DNA of 64,000 bases from Flavisolibacter longurius (lineage in GTDB: Bacteria; Bacteroidota; Bacteroidia; Chitinophagales; Chitinophagaceae), in contig JABUMY010000013.1 in assembly GCA_013327885.1 (NCBI GenBank), forward strand, positions 124,001 through 188,000. Reading direction: 5' to 3'. A model generated the notes under the pieces. That model did not search any database, had not been told where the DNA came from, and saw only the letters and a program-made list of their open reading frames with translations. Of this stretch, positions 25,505 to 34,649 are shown piece after piece. The position numbers and the translations under genes were made by a program. How positions within the stretch are numbered: the first letter of the stretch is position 1; each line of letters starts with the position of its first letter.

Positions 25505-25921
25505 TTACCGTAGCCTGTCAAGGCTTTTGATAAGTTTCTGATCTTCCCTGATACCTTTAATGGCTAAAATATAAAACGCTGCCACAGCAAAATAAAAGAT
25601 ACACCAAAGGGAAATGGTGCCGCTGTTGAAATTTTGAATCTCTATAAAATAAAGTACAATCATCGCAACAGCCAGAATGAGCCCAATGATGGTAAGCTTT
25701 AATTGCAGGCTGCGGTTCCCAAAAAGGAAAATCGCCGCAAAGCCCAGCGCTCCTGTCATCACGGCAAGAATGGTGAACACCAGCGTGGTGGTGGCATTCA
25801 GGTCAATGGGTGCAGGAACCGTATCTTTCTGCCAGTCGCCGTTGTAAAACGGAAAGCGAAACGTGATGGCGTCAAAAAGAGCAGCCAGGAGAAGCCAGAG
25901 CGATTGTATGCGTTGGATCAT
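25505..25921 (-). CDS. DUF4293 membrane protein
   Basis: 138 residues beginning MIQRIQSLWLLLAALFDAI, the conserved start of this Bacteroidota-specific family. Four membrane segments are visible (SLWLLLAALFDAITF, TLVFTILAVMTGALGFAAIFL, LKLTIIGLILAVAMIVLYFI, SLWCIFYFAVAAFYILAI) and a basic C-terminal tail. The function is unknown. It is a single gene, with a 10-bp hairpin (25939-25976) just upstream of its start. Confidence 0.88.
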   Translation of the reverse strand: MIQRIQSLWLLLAALFDAITFRFPFYNGDWQKDTVPAPIDLNATTTLVFTILAVMTGALGFAAIFLFGNRSLQLKLTIIGLILAVAMIVLYFIEIQNFNSGTISLWCIFYFAVAAFYILAIKGIREDQKLIKSLDRLR

Positions 25922-26284
25922 GAAACGTATTTGCTGTAAAAATAGGGAGGAAGATCAAAACCTGTTTCCCTATTTTGCTTCGATTTCGCGGTGGAAATGC
26001 ACGTACAGCTTGCGGTAGCTATTTTTGATGAGCAGTTTAATGTTTCAGTGAAAATCAAGTCTTCGGCTGCAATTAAATTACAACTGCGTTATCTCACATG
26101 GTTTTGAAAAGCATTTTTTTCCTTGCAGTCAAATTCAATTTCCCTCTCTAAATAAAATCAGGATAGCGCTTACCGGGATAATGTTTTTGGTTTGGTTTAC
26201 GAATGCCTGTATGCTGACTGCTTGGCGTGAAGGATCAAATTGAATGGCAGTTTTGAACATTGCTTTCACTTATTTCCGTTTTCT
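25922..26284. other. 363-base gap
   Basis: It holds one hairpin, AAAATAGGGA / TCCCTATTTT at 25939-25976, in the leader of the DUF4293 gene. Nothing else was recognised in the rest, and no open frame of note. Confidence 0.5.
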
Positions 26285-27508
26285 TTATTGTTTAAGAAAA
26301 GGCTTGCGGTCAACACGGTCTGCCCGCGTTATTTCTAACCAATACACCCCCTTGCCAAGTTCCGTCACCGGGATGTTGTTTTCGTAGGCTGGGAGTTTTC
26401 CTGCTTTTACTATTTTTCCCTGCGCATTGATGATCCTGAAAAAAGATTCTTCTTGTCTGCGTTCCCAGAGAAAGAGCAATTGACCTGCCACGGGGTTTGG
26501 GTAAAGCAAAAGCCTGTTATTGTTATTGTCTCCAATTTTAGCAACAGCGGAATAGGCGAATGTTTCATCGCTGTTTACAATTTTCAATCGAAATAATTGA
26601 AACTTGTTTTGCGGTGCTACAACCAAAAACGTATAGGTGTCGCCGGCAGGATGATTTTTTGCTTTTACGGTTCCTGCTTTAATAAAAGACTGGCGTTCTG
26701 CAGCGGTTTCGATCTCAAAACGATCAACCTGGAATTCATTTGTTGTTTGCCATTGCAGAAGTATGCTGCCCTCTTTCTTCCTGGCTGCAAAACTCACGAC
26801 TGTAAGCGGTAAGGCACTGTTATACCTGCCTGCCAAATAAGAATGTACTGTTTCCCTTTCCGTGTCTGTTAAGGGAGCCGAATAAACAATCAATTCATAC
26901 AGATCAAATTCTCCCAAACCGCCACTTGTTACCATAATTTGCTCAAGGGAAGAAAATGCCTGCAATCCGGTTGTAGCAACCTGGTTGATCAACTCACCGT
27001 TTTGGTAAAGCTGGTTGCCGACCGGATCGTTGGGTATAAATACACCGGTAACAATTTGCTTTTCCGGCACAGGTGTGTAGGGATTTTCAGCAGTTCTTGT
27101 CGTGAACTTGTCAGTGCGTAAGGCTATACTTGATTGTGAGCCGAACAGGGTCAGGCCGGCACCACTGGAGGTAGTTTTGAAAACCATAAACACCGTTGCA
27201 CCCGTGCTGCCTGATGGCCAAACAACGCCTGTAGTTTTCCGCAGGGTGGTAAGCATTTCGGCTTGTGTAAAGATGTGGCGGGAGGTGGTGCAGCGGATAA
27301 ATTTTAAACTGCCATCCGTTTCCTGTGTAGGCCTGGCACTAAAAGCGTCAGGTGGTAAATGGTTATTGTTGCCGCTTTGGTCGTTCCATAGAGCAGGGGT
27401 AAATCCCATATCCGCCCTGTACCACATTTGAAGGGATGTCGTAGGGATTTGCCCGATAATTGATGCTGCAGCAAATAAGAAAACAGTTGTCAGGAAAAGA
27501 TTACGCAT
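26285..27508 (-). CDS. T9SS type A cargo with LamG-like domain
   Basis: 407 residues from MRNLFLTTVFLFAAASIIGQ, a clear signal peptide; the 17 codons upstream are rejected. Residues ~20-240 resemble a LamG/concanavalin-like β-sandwich (LQMWYRADMGFTPALWNDQSGNNNH, GEFDLYELIVYSAPLTDTERETVHSYLAGRY). A fibronectin-like/linker segment (FAARKKEGSILLQWQTTNEFQVDRFEIE) follows, then the type A sorting domain (LLLYPNPVAGQLLFLW ... LGKGVYWLEI). It is expected to be exported by T9SS and may bind glycans; no catalytic residues were seen. Confidence 0.9.
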   Translation of the reverse strand: MRNLFLTTVFLFAAASIIGQIPTTSLQMWYRADMGFTPALWNDQSGNNNHLPPDAFSARPTQETDGSLKFIRCTTSRHIFTQAEMLTTLRKTTGVVWPSGSTGATVFMVFKTTSSGAGLTLFGSQSSIALRTDKFTTRTAENPYTPVPEKQIVTGVFIPNDPVGNQLYQNGELINQVATTGLQAFSSLEQIMVTSGGLGEFDLYELIVYSAPLTDTERETVHSYLAGRYNSALPLTVVSFAARKKEGSILLQWQTTNEFQVDRFEIETAAERQSFIKAGTVKAKNHPAGDTYTFLVVAPQNKFQLFRLKIVNSDETFAYSAVAKIGDNNNNRLLLYPNPVAGQLLFLWERRQEESFFRIINAQGKIVKAGKLPAYENNIPVTELGKGVYWLEITRADRVDRKPFLKQ

Positions 27509-27641
27509 TTTAACCGGTTTTAGGTATTCAGGAATGGAAATCAAATCCGTACAGCCCATGTTCGCTTCACAGCCAAACAGAGAAAGTTTTGAAGCCTAAA
27601 CCCTGCTGATGTAAAACTGATTAGATACGATTGTAAGAAGT

Positions 27642-28073
27642 TCATCCGGCAAGTACCTGCTTAGATTCCTGTGCCGTTACCTGCACGGACTCTTTCGTCA
27701 TCACCGCATCATATGCTTTGCTCACAATCAACCATTGCCCTTCGATCTTCAGCAATTGGAAATAGTTGATGTAATGCACACCAAAGCAATTTTCCTGTAG
27801 CACCTCTACGCTGGCTACCTGTCCCTGCAGGTCCATCTTTGTTATCTGGCAACGGTGCTTTTCGCCGGTCGTAAGCGGTGACTCCTGCGCAGATACATAC
27901 GAGAAAAGGCCTTCAACTTCCACCATGGTAACGCTTTCGCCATGGCAGCCATACATCATGGCTTTGGGGTGAAATGCAGAGCGCAGGAGGGCAATATCGC
28001 CTTTGGAGATTCCTTCACCATATTTGTCAATGGTTTTGCGGATGGCTTCGAATTCGGCAATTGACTTGTTCAT
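27642..28073 (-). CDS. NTF2-like / SnoaL-like protein
   Basis: 143 residues, no signal peptide. It has the cone-shaped NTF2 fold pattern of putative lumazine-binding or SnoaL-like proteins: IRKTIDKYGEGISKGDIALLRSAFHPKAMMYG, a central ASVEVLQENCFGVHYINYFQLLKIEGQWLIVSKAYD. These bind small molecules or act as isomerase/dehydratase in some relatives, and nothing here shows which. It is a single gene, upstream (minus strand) of nothing related. Confidence 0.75.
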   Translation of the reverse strand: MNKSIAEFEAIRKTIDKYGEGISKGDIALLRSAFHPKAMMYGCHGESVTMVEVEGLFSYVSAQESPLTTGEKHRCQITKMDLQGQVASVEVLQENCFGVHYINYFQLLKIEGQWLIVSKAYDAVMTKESVQVTAQESKQVLAG

Positions 28074-28199
28074 AACTCTATGTTTTAAATAAAAAGACAG
28101 CAGTTAAAACAGGTAAGGATAGCAGCAATCGAAAGGGAAGTATTTATTAAAAATATAGTTTATATTTAAAGTATGCAAGCGAATTGACATTTTTCAAAT

Positions 28200-28226
28200 A
28201 AAAAAAGCCGCTCTGGCGGAGCGGCT
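28200..28226 (-). terminator. Intrinsic terminator after glyA
   Basis: Read on the minus strand, AGCCGCTC-CGCCA-GAGCGGCT is followed by a run of seven T. It lies 25 bases past the glyA stop. Confidence 0.9.
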
Positions 28227-28250
28227 AACTATTTTGCAAAAGCAGGATGA

Positions 28251-29528
28251 TTACAATTCAGGATATAGCGGAAAGCCGCCCATCAGTTCATGCACTTCTT
28301 CTGCTACCTTACTCACCACCGAAGCATCATCAATATTCATCAATACCTTATCAATCAGGTCCACTACGGTTTGCATGTGTTCTTCCTTCATGCCACGTGT
28401 GGTAATAGCCGGTACACCCACACGGATACCCGATGTGACAAAAGGACTTTTATCATCATAAGGCACTGCGTTTTTATTCAGGGTAATGTGCGCCCTGTCC
28501 AGTGTTTCCTGTGCTTTTTTACCGGTAATGTTTTTGTTCCGAAGATCAATCAGCATCAAATGGTTGTCGGTTCCGTTGCTGATCAGGTGATAATCTTTGG
28601 CTACAAATGCTTTGGCCATGGCCTGCGCATTCTGTTGTACTTGTTTGGCATAGGCCGTAAAATCATCCGAAAGAATCTCGCCAAAAGCTATGGCCTTGGC
28701 GGCAATCACATGCTCCAGCGGACCACCCTGCGTACCGGGGAAAACCGCCATGTCAATCAGGTTGCTCATCATGCGGATGTTGCCCTTCATGTCTTTTAAT
28801 CCAAAGGGGTTTTCAAAATCTTTTCCCATCAGGATAATGCCACCTCGTGGTCCACGCAAGGTTTTGTGCGTAGTGGAGGTTACAAAATGGCAATGTTCAA
28901 ATGGCGATGCCAGCAAACCTTTGGCAATAAGGCCGGCTGGGTGGGCAATGTCAGCCATCACAAAAGCGCCGATTTCGTCGGCCACCTTGCGTACGCGGGC
29001 ATAATCCCATTCGCGGCTGTACGCCGATGCGCCGCAAATGATCATCTGCGGTTTTTCGGTTCTTGCTTTTTCTTCCAGCTCTTCGTAATTAATCAACCCG
29101 GTTTCTTTGTGTACCGTATAAGAAAGTGCCTGGTAGAGCTTTCCGCTAAAGTTCACCGGTGAGCCGTGGGTAAGGTGGCCGCCCATGCTAAGATCAAGTC
29201 CCAGAATTTTGTCGCCGGGTTTCAGCACGGCCAACATCAGGGCTGCATTGGCCTGGGCGCCGCTGTGCGGTTGCACGTTGGCGTATTCGCAGCCAAATAC
29301 TTCTTTGATGCGATCGATGGCAAGCTGCTCCACTTCATCCACAAATTCGCAACCGCCGTAATAACGACGGCCCGGGTATCCTTCGGCGTATTTGTTGGTC
29401 ATAACGGTGCCCATGGCCTGCATAACTTGTAGTGACGTAAAGTTTTCCGATGCGATCAGCTCAATGCCTTTGCGCTGCCGATCGAGCTCCTTGCGAATAA
29501 TGTCGAAAACGAGTGTGTCTCTTAGCAT
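28251..29528 (-). CDS. glyA: Serine hydroxymethyltransferase
   Basis: 425 residues, the usual length. It converts serine and tetrahydrofolate to glycine and methylene-THF with PLP. The family opening [63 protein letters not shown] and the PLP lysine K222 in [13 protein letters not shown] are all present. It is a monocistronic gene with its own terminator. Folate supply links it loosely with folE further along. Confidence 0.97.
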   Translation of the reverse strand: MLRDTLVFDIIRKELDRQRKGIELIASENFTSLQVMQAMGTVMTNKYAEGYPGRRYYGGCEFVDEVEQLAIDRIKEVFGCEYANVQPHSGAQANAALMLAVLKPGDKILGLDLSMGGHLTHGSPVNFSGKLYQALSYTVHKETGLINYEELEEKARTEKPQMIICGASAYSREWDYARVRKVADEIGAFVMADIAHPAGLIAKGLLASPFEHCHFVTSTTHKTLRGPRGGIILMGKDFENPFGLKDMKGNIRMMSNLIDMAVFPGTQGGPLEHVIAAKAIAFGEILSDDFTAYAKQVQQNAQAMAKAFVAKDYHLISNGTDNHLMLIDLRNKNITGKKAQETLDRAHITLNKNAVPYDDKSPFVTSGIRVGVPAITTRGMKEEHMQTVVDLIDKVLMNIDDASVVSKVAEEVHELMGGFPLYPEL

Positions 29529-29872
29529 GGTGATAGATTTTTACCGCAGAAAACAAGCGTTGCAGAGGTTTTCGCAGAGATGCTGTTTGCCCGTGAAAGC
29601 CTGACTGAACGTTATGCCACTACGTGTTATGTTTTGCAAAAAATGAGAGAAGGCTAAATTAGCTGTTAAGAAAGCTCCTGCGAATGCCTCTTTTTTTCTC
29701 CCTTTCTCTGCGGTGAAACCGGTTAAAGTGCTGCAAAAATAAGCCTCACCGAACAAGGAAAGGCAAGTTGTTTCGTTGAATGAAAAAGCTGTAATTTCGA
29801 CCGCTTATTTATCACGGTTGTTTGCCTGGCGTGAAGAAAGAAGAGAGGTTCGGTCAATCGAAATAAAAATCA
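29529..29872. repeat. 344-base gap with CGCAGAG word repeats
   Basis: 29541-29580 has ACCGCAGAAAACAAGCG..GCAGAGG..CGCAGAG words, and 29690-29719 has the reverse-complement word TCTCTGCGGTGAAACC. The arms face each other across about 110 bases upstream of glyA. Nothing else was recognised. Confidence 0.5.
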
Positions 29873-30865
29873 ATGAAAGCAATTATTCCCGTAGCCGGTG
29901 CTGGTACAAAACTTCGTCCGCATACCTATACCCAACCCAAGGCACTCATTCCCATGGCAGGGAAAACGGTTCTCAGTATTATTGTTGATCAACTGGTAGC
30001 AGGAGGGTTGAACGAATTTGTATTTGTGGTAGGCTACCTGGGCGAGAAGATCCAGGATTATGTTAAAGCCAACTATCCCCACATTACTGCCCATTTTATT
30101 TTTCAGAACGACCGCCAGGGCATTGGTCATGCCATTCGCCTGACCCGCACGGTTGTTAACGGCGACGAAGCCCTGATTGTGTTGGGCGATACCATCTGCG
30201 ATTTTGATGTAAAAGCGGTGATTGAAAGTGACGTGTCCATGATCGGTATAAAAAAAGTGGATGATCCGCGCAGCTTTGGCGTAGCCGAATTGTGCGACGA
30301 TGCCGATGTATCGCATGTGGTGGAAAAACCGCACATTCCCAAAAGCAACCTGGCCCTTGTTGGCGTATATAAGATAAAGGAAACAAATATGCTCTTCGAA
30401 TGCCTGGAGGACAACATCAGCCAGGGCATAAAGACACACGGAGAGTTCAGCATCACCGATGCCATCGACTGCATGATCAAAAAAGGCGCCAACTTCAAAG
30501 CCTTCAAAGTGGCGTCCTGGTTCGATTGCGGCAAACGCGATACCCTGCTGGAGTCGAACGCCACCTTGCTGAAAAAATTTGGCACCCGGGCCATGTCATC
30601 TTCCGATTACGAGAACACGGTGATTGTGCAGCCGGTGAGCATTGGCAAAGGCTGTGCGATCAAAAATTCCATCATTGGTCCCAATGTTACTGTTGGGGAC
30701 AATACTACCATCGACTATTCCATTGTCAAAAACTCCATCATTGGTGCGTTTTCTAACCTGTACGATATTGTACTGGATGATTCGCTCATTGGCAGCGACA
30801 CGTCCATCCGAGGTGAAACCCGTACACTAAACATCGGCGACAACACGGACATTGATTTGGGTTGA
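29873..30865 (+). CDS. Sugar-phosphate nucleotidylyltransferase with hexapeptide repeats
   Basis: 330 residues. The N-terminal Rossmann-like nucleotidyltransferase has MKAIIPVAGAGTKLRPHTYT and the PKALIPMAGK signature, with IVLGDTICDFD as the metal/nucleotide site. The C-terminal left-handed β-helix region has hexapeptide repeats (IGKGCAIKNSIIGPNVTVGDN, IVKNSIIGAFSNL). It most resembles glucose-1-phosphate thymidylyl/uridylyltransferase-like enzymes that activate a sugar for cell-envelope glycan synthesis; the sugar and nucleotide cannot be assigned. The gene is alone, not in a polysaccharide cluster. Its stop codon lies within a GTTGATA word repeat. Confidence 0.9.
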   Translation: MKAIIPVAGAGTKLRPHTYTQPKALIPMAGKTVLSIIVDQLVAGGLNEFVFVVGYLGEKIQDYVKANYPHITAHFIFQNDRQGIGHAIRLTRTVVNGDEALIVLGDTICDFDVKAVIESDVSMIGIKKVDDPRSFGVAELCDDADVSHVVEKPHIPKSNLALVGVYKIKETNMLFECLEDNISQGIKTHGEFSITDAIDCMIKKGANFKAFKVASWFDCGKRDTLLESNATLLKKFGTRAMSSSDYENTVIVQPVSIGKGCAIKNSIIGPNVTVGDNTTIDYSIVKNSIIGAFSNLYDIVLDDSLIGSDTSIRGETRTLNIGDNTDIDLG

Positions 30866-30929
30866 TACGTTGATAAGTTGATAGGCCAAGGTCACTACCT
30901 GTACTTGTCAACCTATCAACTTGTCAACT
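30861..30929. repeat. GTTGATA inverted word repeat
   Basis: GTTGATACGTTGATAAGTTGATAGG at 30861-30885 in words of 7-9 bases, mirrored by CTTGTCAACCTATCAACTTG... at 30904-30928. The left arm includes the stop codon of the upstream gene; the right arm ends 12 bases before the next ATG. Confidence 0.75.
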
Positions 30930-30940
30930 ATTTTTACCGC

Positions 30941-31882
30941 ATGTTTCGGAACAGGATAACTGATTTATTTAAGGTTGACTATCCCATCATCCAGGCCGGC
31001 ATGATCTGGGCCAGCGGCTGGAAACTGGCCAGCGCTGTCAGCAATGCCGGTGGACTGGGTATGATTGGCGCCGGCAGTATGTATCCCGATACTTTACGGG
31101 AACACATTCAAAAATGCAAAGTGGCTACCGCCAAACCCTTTGCTGTTAATGTGCCTCTACTGTATCCGGATCTCGACAAGCACATTCAGATCATTATCGA
31201 AGAAGGCGTGAAAATCGTTTTTACATCGGCCGGTAATCCTAAAACCTGGACGGGTCATTTCAAGCAGCACGGCATTACCGTTGTACACGTGGTCAGCAGC
31301 AGCAAGTTTGCACTCAAGGCGCAGGAAGCCGGCTGCGATGCAGTTGTTGCCGAAGGCTTTGAGGCCGGCGGTCATAACGGGCGGGAAGAAACAACAACCT
31401 TTATTTTGATCCCTGCCATTGCCAATGCTGTAACGATTCCCGTTATTGCTGCGGGTGGCATTGCTAACGGTAGGCAGATGCTTGCGGCAATGGTGCTGGG
31501 TGCCGAAGGTGTGCAGGTGGGAACCCGTTTTGTGGCCAGCGAAGAAGCTTCGTCACACACGGCCTTTAAAGAGGCGGTAGTTAGCGCCGGCGAAGGCGAT
31601 ACGCAACTGGCCATGAAAAAGCTAACGCCGGTCCGCCTGTTAAAGAATAAGTTTTTCCGTGAAGTACACGAAGCGGAATCCCGTGGTGCCGATGAAACAG
31701 AACTCAAGCGCATCCTGGGCCGGGCAAGGGCCAAGCTGGGTATGTACGAAGGCAACCTTGACGAAGGCGAATTGGAGATAGGGCAGGTGAGTGCTTTGGT
31801 AAACGATATTTTGCCCGCCGGAAGAATTGTTCAAAATCTTTGGGACGAGTTCAACGCAGCGCTTGCGCATCCGCTTCGGTAG
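30941..31882 (+). CDS. Nitronate monooxygenase / FabK-like FMN enzyme
   Basis: 313 residues from MFRNRITDLFKVDYPIIQAGM; the 21 codons upstream come from the repeat. It has the TIM-barrel 2-nitropropane dioxygenase pattern: IQAGMIWASGWKLASAVSNAGGLG, FEAGGHNGREETTT (FMN and catalytic region), IPVIAAGGIANGRQM, GVQVGTRFVASEEA. Relatives either oxidise nitronates or act as the FMN enoyl-ACP reductase FabK; since FabI is present in this window, FabK activity is not needed but not excluded. Its 3' end overlaps the convergent ligase pseudogene by 32 bases. Confidence 0.88.
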   Translation: MFRNRITDLFKVDYPIIQAGMIWASGWKLASAVSNAGGLGMIGAGSMYPDTLREHIQKCKVATAKPFAVNVPLLYPDLDKHIQIIIEEGVKIVFTSAGNPKTWTGHFKQHGITVVHVVSSSKFALKAQEAGCDAVVAEGFEAGGHNGREETTTFILIPAIANAVTIPVIAAGGIANGRQMLAAMVLGAEGVQVGTRFVASEEASSHTAFKEAVVSAGEGDTQLAMKKLTPVRLLKNKFFREVHEAESRGADETELKRILGRARAKLGMYEGNLDEGELEIGQVSALVNDILPAGRIVQNLWDEFNAALAHPLR

Positions 31883-32406
31883 CGGCAAACGGCGCGGTAA
31901 AAGTCACCTCCCATTTTTGCCCGTTGTGCTTTAGGAGCGAAAGCCCGGTGATGAACGCGGTTTCTGCAAAGCTTTCTTTTCCAAACTGCGGCCAGGCTTC
32001 CCAAAAAGCTTTTTTCGACAAATCCCTTGTGGCAATGGTAATGTGCGGGTGACCGTCTCGACTCTATTTTCATCTTGTAGTTTTTCCCACCGAAAAAAGC
32101 ATCCGCGTTTTTCTTCAGGCTAATAAGCATTTCGTTTTCTTCCACCGCCACAAAAATGGTTCGAGGTATAAAAGCGGAAAAGTTTGCGGTGGTAAGAGTG
32201 AAAGGAGGGAAGTCCCTAGCGAAAGAAACGACGTCCTGCATCAGCGCTGCTTCTTTTTCTTCTTCCATCCAGTACGGCGGAATAATAGTGACGTGTGCCG
32301 GCGATTTCAACCCCACTTTGCAGCCATAGCTTTCCCGCATCTGCTGCTTGTAACGCAAAACCTTTTCATCAATAGCCTGCGGCAGTACAACCGCAATAAA
32401 ATACAT
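31851..32406 (-). pseudogene. 2'-5' RNA ligase family protein, frameshifted
   Basis: The natural start is MYFIAVVLPQAIDEKV (ATG at 32406). The first HxT motif is intact in AHVTIIPPYW. At about 32050-32057 the frame breaks after KMKIES. The other frame then reads GHPHITIATRDLSKKAFWEA and continues through TGLSLLKHNGQKWEVTF to a TGA at 31853-31851. Both catalytic His motifs of the 2H phosphoesterase family are thus present, but in different frames. The total length of 556 bases becomes 185 codons if one base is removed. It is either a recent single-base insertion or a sequencing error. If functional it would have cyclic phosphodiesterase or ligase activity on RNA. Confidence 0.85.
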
Positions 32407-32449
32407 GCAAGACCCTGTACCAGCTGGCTTTTCCATACACAGTTGCCAT

Positions 32450-32477
32450 AAAAAAATCCTGCCGGATAGGGCAGGAT
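32450..32477 (-). terminator. Intrinsic terminator after charged-repeat gene
   Basis: Minus strand: ATCCTGCC / GGCAGGAT stem followed by seven T. It lies 25 bases past the stop of the gene to its right. Confidence 0.85.
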
Positions 32478-32501
32478 CTTTCGGGAGAAATTACCGTTAG
32501 C

Positions 32502-33293
32502 TTATTTCTTTATGTCGAGGCCATCTTCATTTTTCTCCACTGTAAAATGGGCTTTGTCGCTGAGATACTGGCTGTATTTCTGCGCCGCATCGGCTGCCAG
32601 TTTTTTGCCGTTAATTGTCAGCTCTTTGTTTTTGTACTCAATTTTGTAGTTGCCGTTTTTGTTCACCAGTCCATCTTTCTCCAGCGCATCCACCAGGTTT
32701 TTATAAGAGGTAATTTCTTTCCTTGCTTTTTCAATGCTCACGTTGGCTTCTTTCATGGCTTTTTCTATTTCGGGACCGATCTTTTCCAGTTCGGCTTTCA
32801 TTTTCGACATGTCGATCTCTTTTACCTTCTGCATCTCTTCTTTTGCCCGCTGCATTTCCACCTGAACTTTTTGCATGTCTACTTTGGCCAGCGATTCTTT
32901 TACTTCCTTGCTGATCTTTTCGGCATCCACTTCTTTCAGGGCCGCCTGGATCTCCCGGTTGATCTTTTCACCATCGATCTCTTTCATGGCTTTTTCTATG
33001 TCCACTTTCATCTTCGCCATGTCTATTTCCATCGTCTTCATAGCCTCGCGAATTTCTTTTTCAATTTTCTCCCCGTCAACTTCTTTCAGTGACCGCTGCA
33101 TTTCCGCTTCACTCCGTTCCAGCTCGGAAAGGACAGCATCAAAGTCACGAGCCTTTTTCTGCTTTTGCGGAATGGTGTCTGAAGACGCCTGTTTTTGCGT
33201 GCCCGAATTGGATTGGGCTACCGTTGCTGTTACGACAACGCCAATGGCGAGCAATAAGAGGGGTATTTTTTTCCAGGAAAGATGCTGTTTCAT
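32502..33293 (-). CDS. Exported charged helical repeat protein
   Basis: 263 residues from MKQHLSWKKIPLLLLAIGVVV, a signal peptide or anchor; the 35 codons upstream are rejected. After a short Ser/Gln-rich spacer, residues ~75-190 are about six units of a 16-residue pattern, E-[IV]-D-x-x-K-[IM]-x-x-E-[IV]-x-x-A-[ML]-K, e.g. EIDGEKINREIQAALK and EVDAEKISKEVKESLA. This gives a long, highly charged amphipathic helix. The C-terminus is a small mixed domain (YKIEYKNKELTINGKKL). Similar proteins occur in Bacteroidota, often near sigma/anti-sigma or BlaR-like genes, but no such neighbour is here. The function is unknown. Confidence 0.75.
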   Translation of the reverse strand: MKQHLSWKKIPLLLLAIGVVVTATVAQSNSGTQKQASSDTIPQKQKKARDFDAVLSELERSEAEMQRSLKEVDGEKIEKEIREAMKTMEIDMAKMKVDIEKAMKEIDGEKINREIQAALKEVDAEKISKEVKESLAKVDMQKVQVEMQRAKEEMQKVKEIDMSKMKAELEKIGPEIEKAMKEANVSIEKARKEITSYKNLVDALEKDGLVNKNGNYKIEYKNKELTINGKKLAADAAQKYSQYLSDKAHFTVEKNEDGLDIKK

Positions 33294-33429
33294 ACGTTGG
33301 GGTTTTAGTTGTTTGTTCCGTACAAATGTACGATGGTATTCGTAGTAAATCGATTTCTTATCATTTTTTCGGCTGCTCTTATCCTCATTTGTTTCCACTC
33401 ATCCTTGTGGCTCTTACGGGATGCTAAAA

Positions 33430-33462
33430 TTGAACGCTAATCTCCGGTTCGCCCTATATTTG
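33430..33462 (+). promoter_or_regulatory. Promoter of gatC (TTG-N22-TATATTTG)
   Basis: TTG at 33430-33432 and an exact -7 TATATTTG at 33455-33462 with a 22-base spacer, within the range reported for Bacteroidota. The ATG at 33467 is only four bases after the -7 box, implying a leaderless transcript. Confidence 0.65.
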
Positions 33463-33466
33463 TTCT

Positions 33467-33766
33467 ATGCAGGTAGATGATGCCTTGATCGATAAGTTGT
33501 CGCGACTGGCAGCGCTGGACTTTGACGGCACCGAACGCGAAGAAATAAAAGCCGACCTGGAAAAGATGATCGGCTTTATTGACAAGCTGAAAGAGCTGGA
33601 CACCACCGGCATCGAGCCCCTACTCCACATGGCCGGAGAGGTCAACGTGCTTCGCGATGATGTGCCCGGCCCTATGCTCTCGCAGGAAGAAGCGCTGCGA
33701 AACGCACCTCTCCACGATAACGGGTTCTTCCTGGTTCCGAAAGTGATCAAAAAGGACGAAGCCTGA
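33467..33766 (+). CDS. gatC: Asp/Glu-tRNA amidotransferase subunit C
   Basis: 99 residues. [41 protein letters not shown] is the family's helical N-terminus, and [26 protein letters not shown] the conserved C-terminal part that threads between GatA and GatB. GatCAB converts mischarged Glu-tRNA(Gln) or Asp-tRNA(Asn) to the amide. gatA and gatB are not in the window. Its stop overlaps the ATG of an ABC transporter ATPase by one base (TGATG), so the two are translationally coupled. Confidence 0.95.
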   Translation: MQVDDALIDKLSRLAALDFDGTEREEIKADLEKMIGFIDKLKELDTTGIEPLLHMAGEVNVLRDDVPGPMLSQEEALRNAPLHDNGFFLVPKVIKKDEA

Positions 33767-34461
33767 TGCAGCCGGTTATCCATCTCCAGGATATTTATAA
33801 GAATTATTACCTCGGAAATGTTGTCATTGAAGTGCTGAAAGGTATTTCTCTTTCCATTCAGCGCGGCGAATACGTGGCCCTGATGGGACCTTCGGGTTCG
33901 GGCAAAAGCACGCTGATGAACATCATCGGCTGTCTGGATACACCGACTTCTGGCACCTATACGCTTAACGGGCAGGCGGTTTCCGGCATGAGCGATGATA
34001 ACCTTGCCGACGTTCGCAACCGGGAGATCGGCTTTGTTTTCCAGCAGTTTCACCTGTTACCCCGCCTTACCGCCCTGGAGAATGTGGCCCTGCCCCTGGT
34101 GTATGCGGGTGTGCCCAAAAAACAACGCAATGCAAGGGCTGCGGAAGTGGTGGGAAAAGTCAACCTGAGTGACCGCAGTCACCACAAGCCTTCCGAACTG
34201 AGTGGTGGCCAAAACCAACGGGTGGCCATTGCCCGGGCTCTCATCAACAATCCTTCGCTTATTCTTGCTGATGAACCAACGGGCAACCTCGATTCCAAAA
34301 CGTCGGGTGAGATCATGGCCATCTTTGACCAGATCCATGCCGCCGGCAATACCGTTATCCTGGTCACTCACGAAGAAGACATCGCTGCCCATGCCCACCG
34401 CATCATCCGGCTAAAAGACGGCTTGGTAGAAACAGACCTATCGCACCAAAATCCGGTTTGA
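33766..34461 (+). CDS. ABC transporter ATPase, MacB/LolD type
   Basis: 231 residues. Walker [17 protein letters not shown], the family marker [22 protein letters not shown] (Q-loop), signature [16 protein letters not shown], Walker [13 protein letters not shown] and switch His in [11 protein letters not shown]. This subgroup powers extrusion pumps or lipoprotein-release systems that work with FtsX-like permeases. No permease gene follows, so its membrane partner is elsewhere. It is coupled to gatC by a TGATG overlap. Confidence 0.92.
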   Translation: MQPVIHLQDIYKNYYLGNVVIEVLKGISLSIQRGEYVALMGPSGSGKSTLMNIIGCLDTPTSGTYTLNGQAVSGMSDDNLADVRNREIGFVFQQFHLLPRLTALENVALPLVYAGVPKKQRNARAAEVVGKVNLSDRSHHKPSELSGGQNQRVAIARALINNPSLILADEPTGNLDSKTSGEIMAIFDQIHAAGNTVILVTHEEDIAAHAHRIIRLKDGLVETDLSHQNPV

Positions 34462-34649
34462 CACGGGATTGTCGTACATTTACGCATGGTAGCCATGGTA
34501 AATCAACGGGGTTGTTTACGTAGATCGGCGCATTGCGCTTACCGTAAATCCTGCGGGCTTAAATTGTGTATAACTACTATTCGTATTTCGGAAGAATTTC
34601 ACCAATTTGCATCGCTGAAAAGCCGTACAACTACCTATAACTTTTTCTT

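Noticed and set aside
29776-29988. Open frame overlapping the nucleotidyltransferase start
   Set aside because: It runs out of frame into the real gene and has no signature.
33766-34461. ABC ATPase as part of a MacAB antibiotic efflux operon
   Set aside because: No MacA-like or permease gene is adjacent, so a substrate cannot be assigned.
34462-34649. Riboswitch or small RNA before the response regulator
   Set aside because: No recognisable aptamer or terminator-like structure in the leader.
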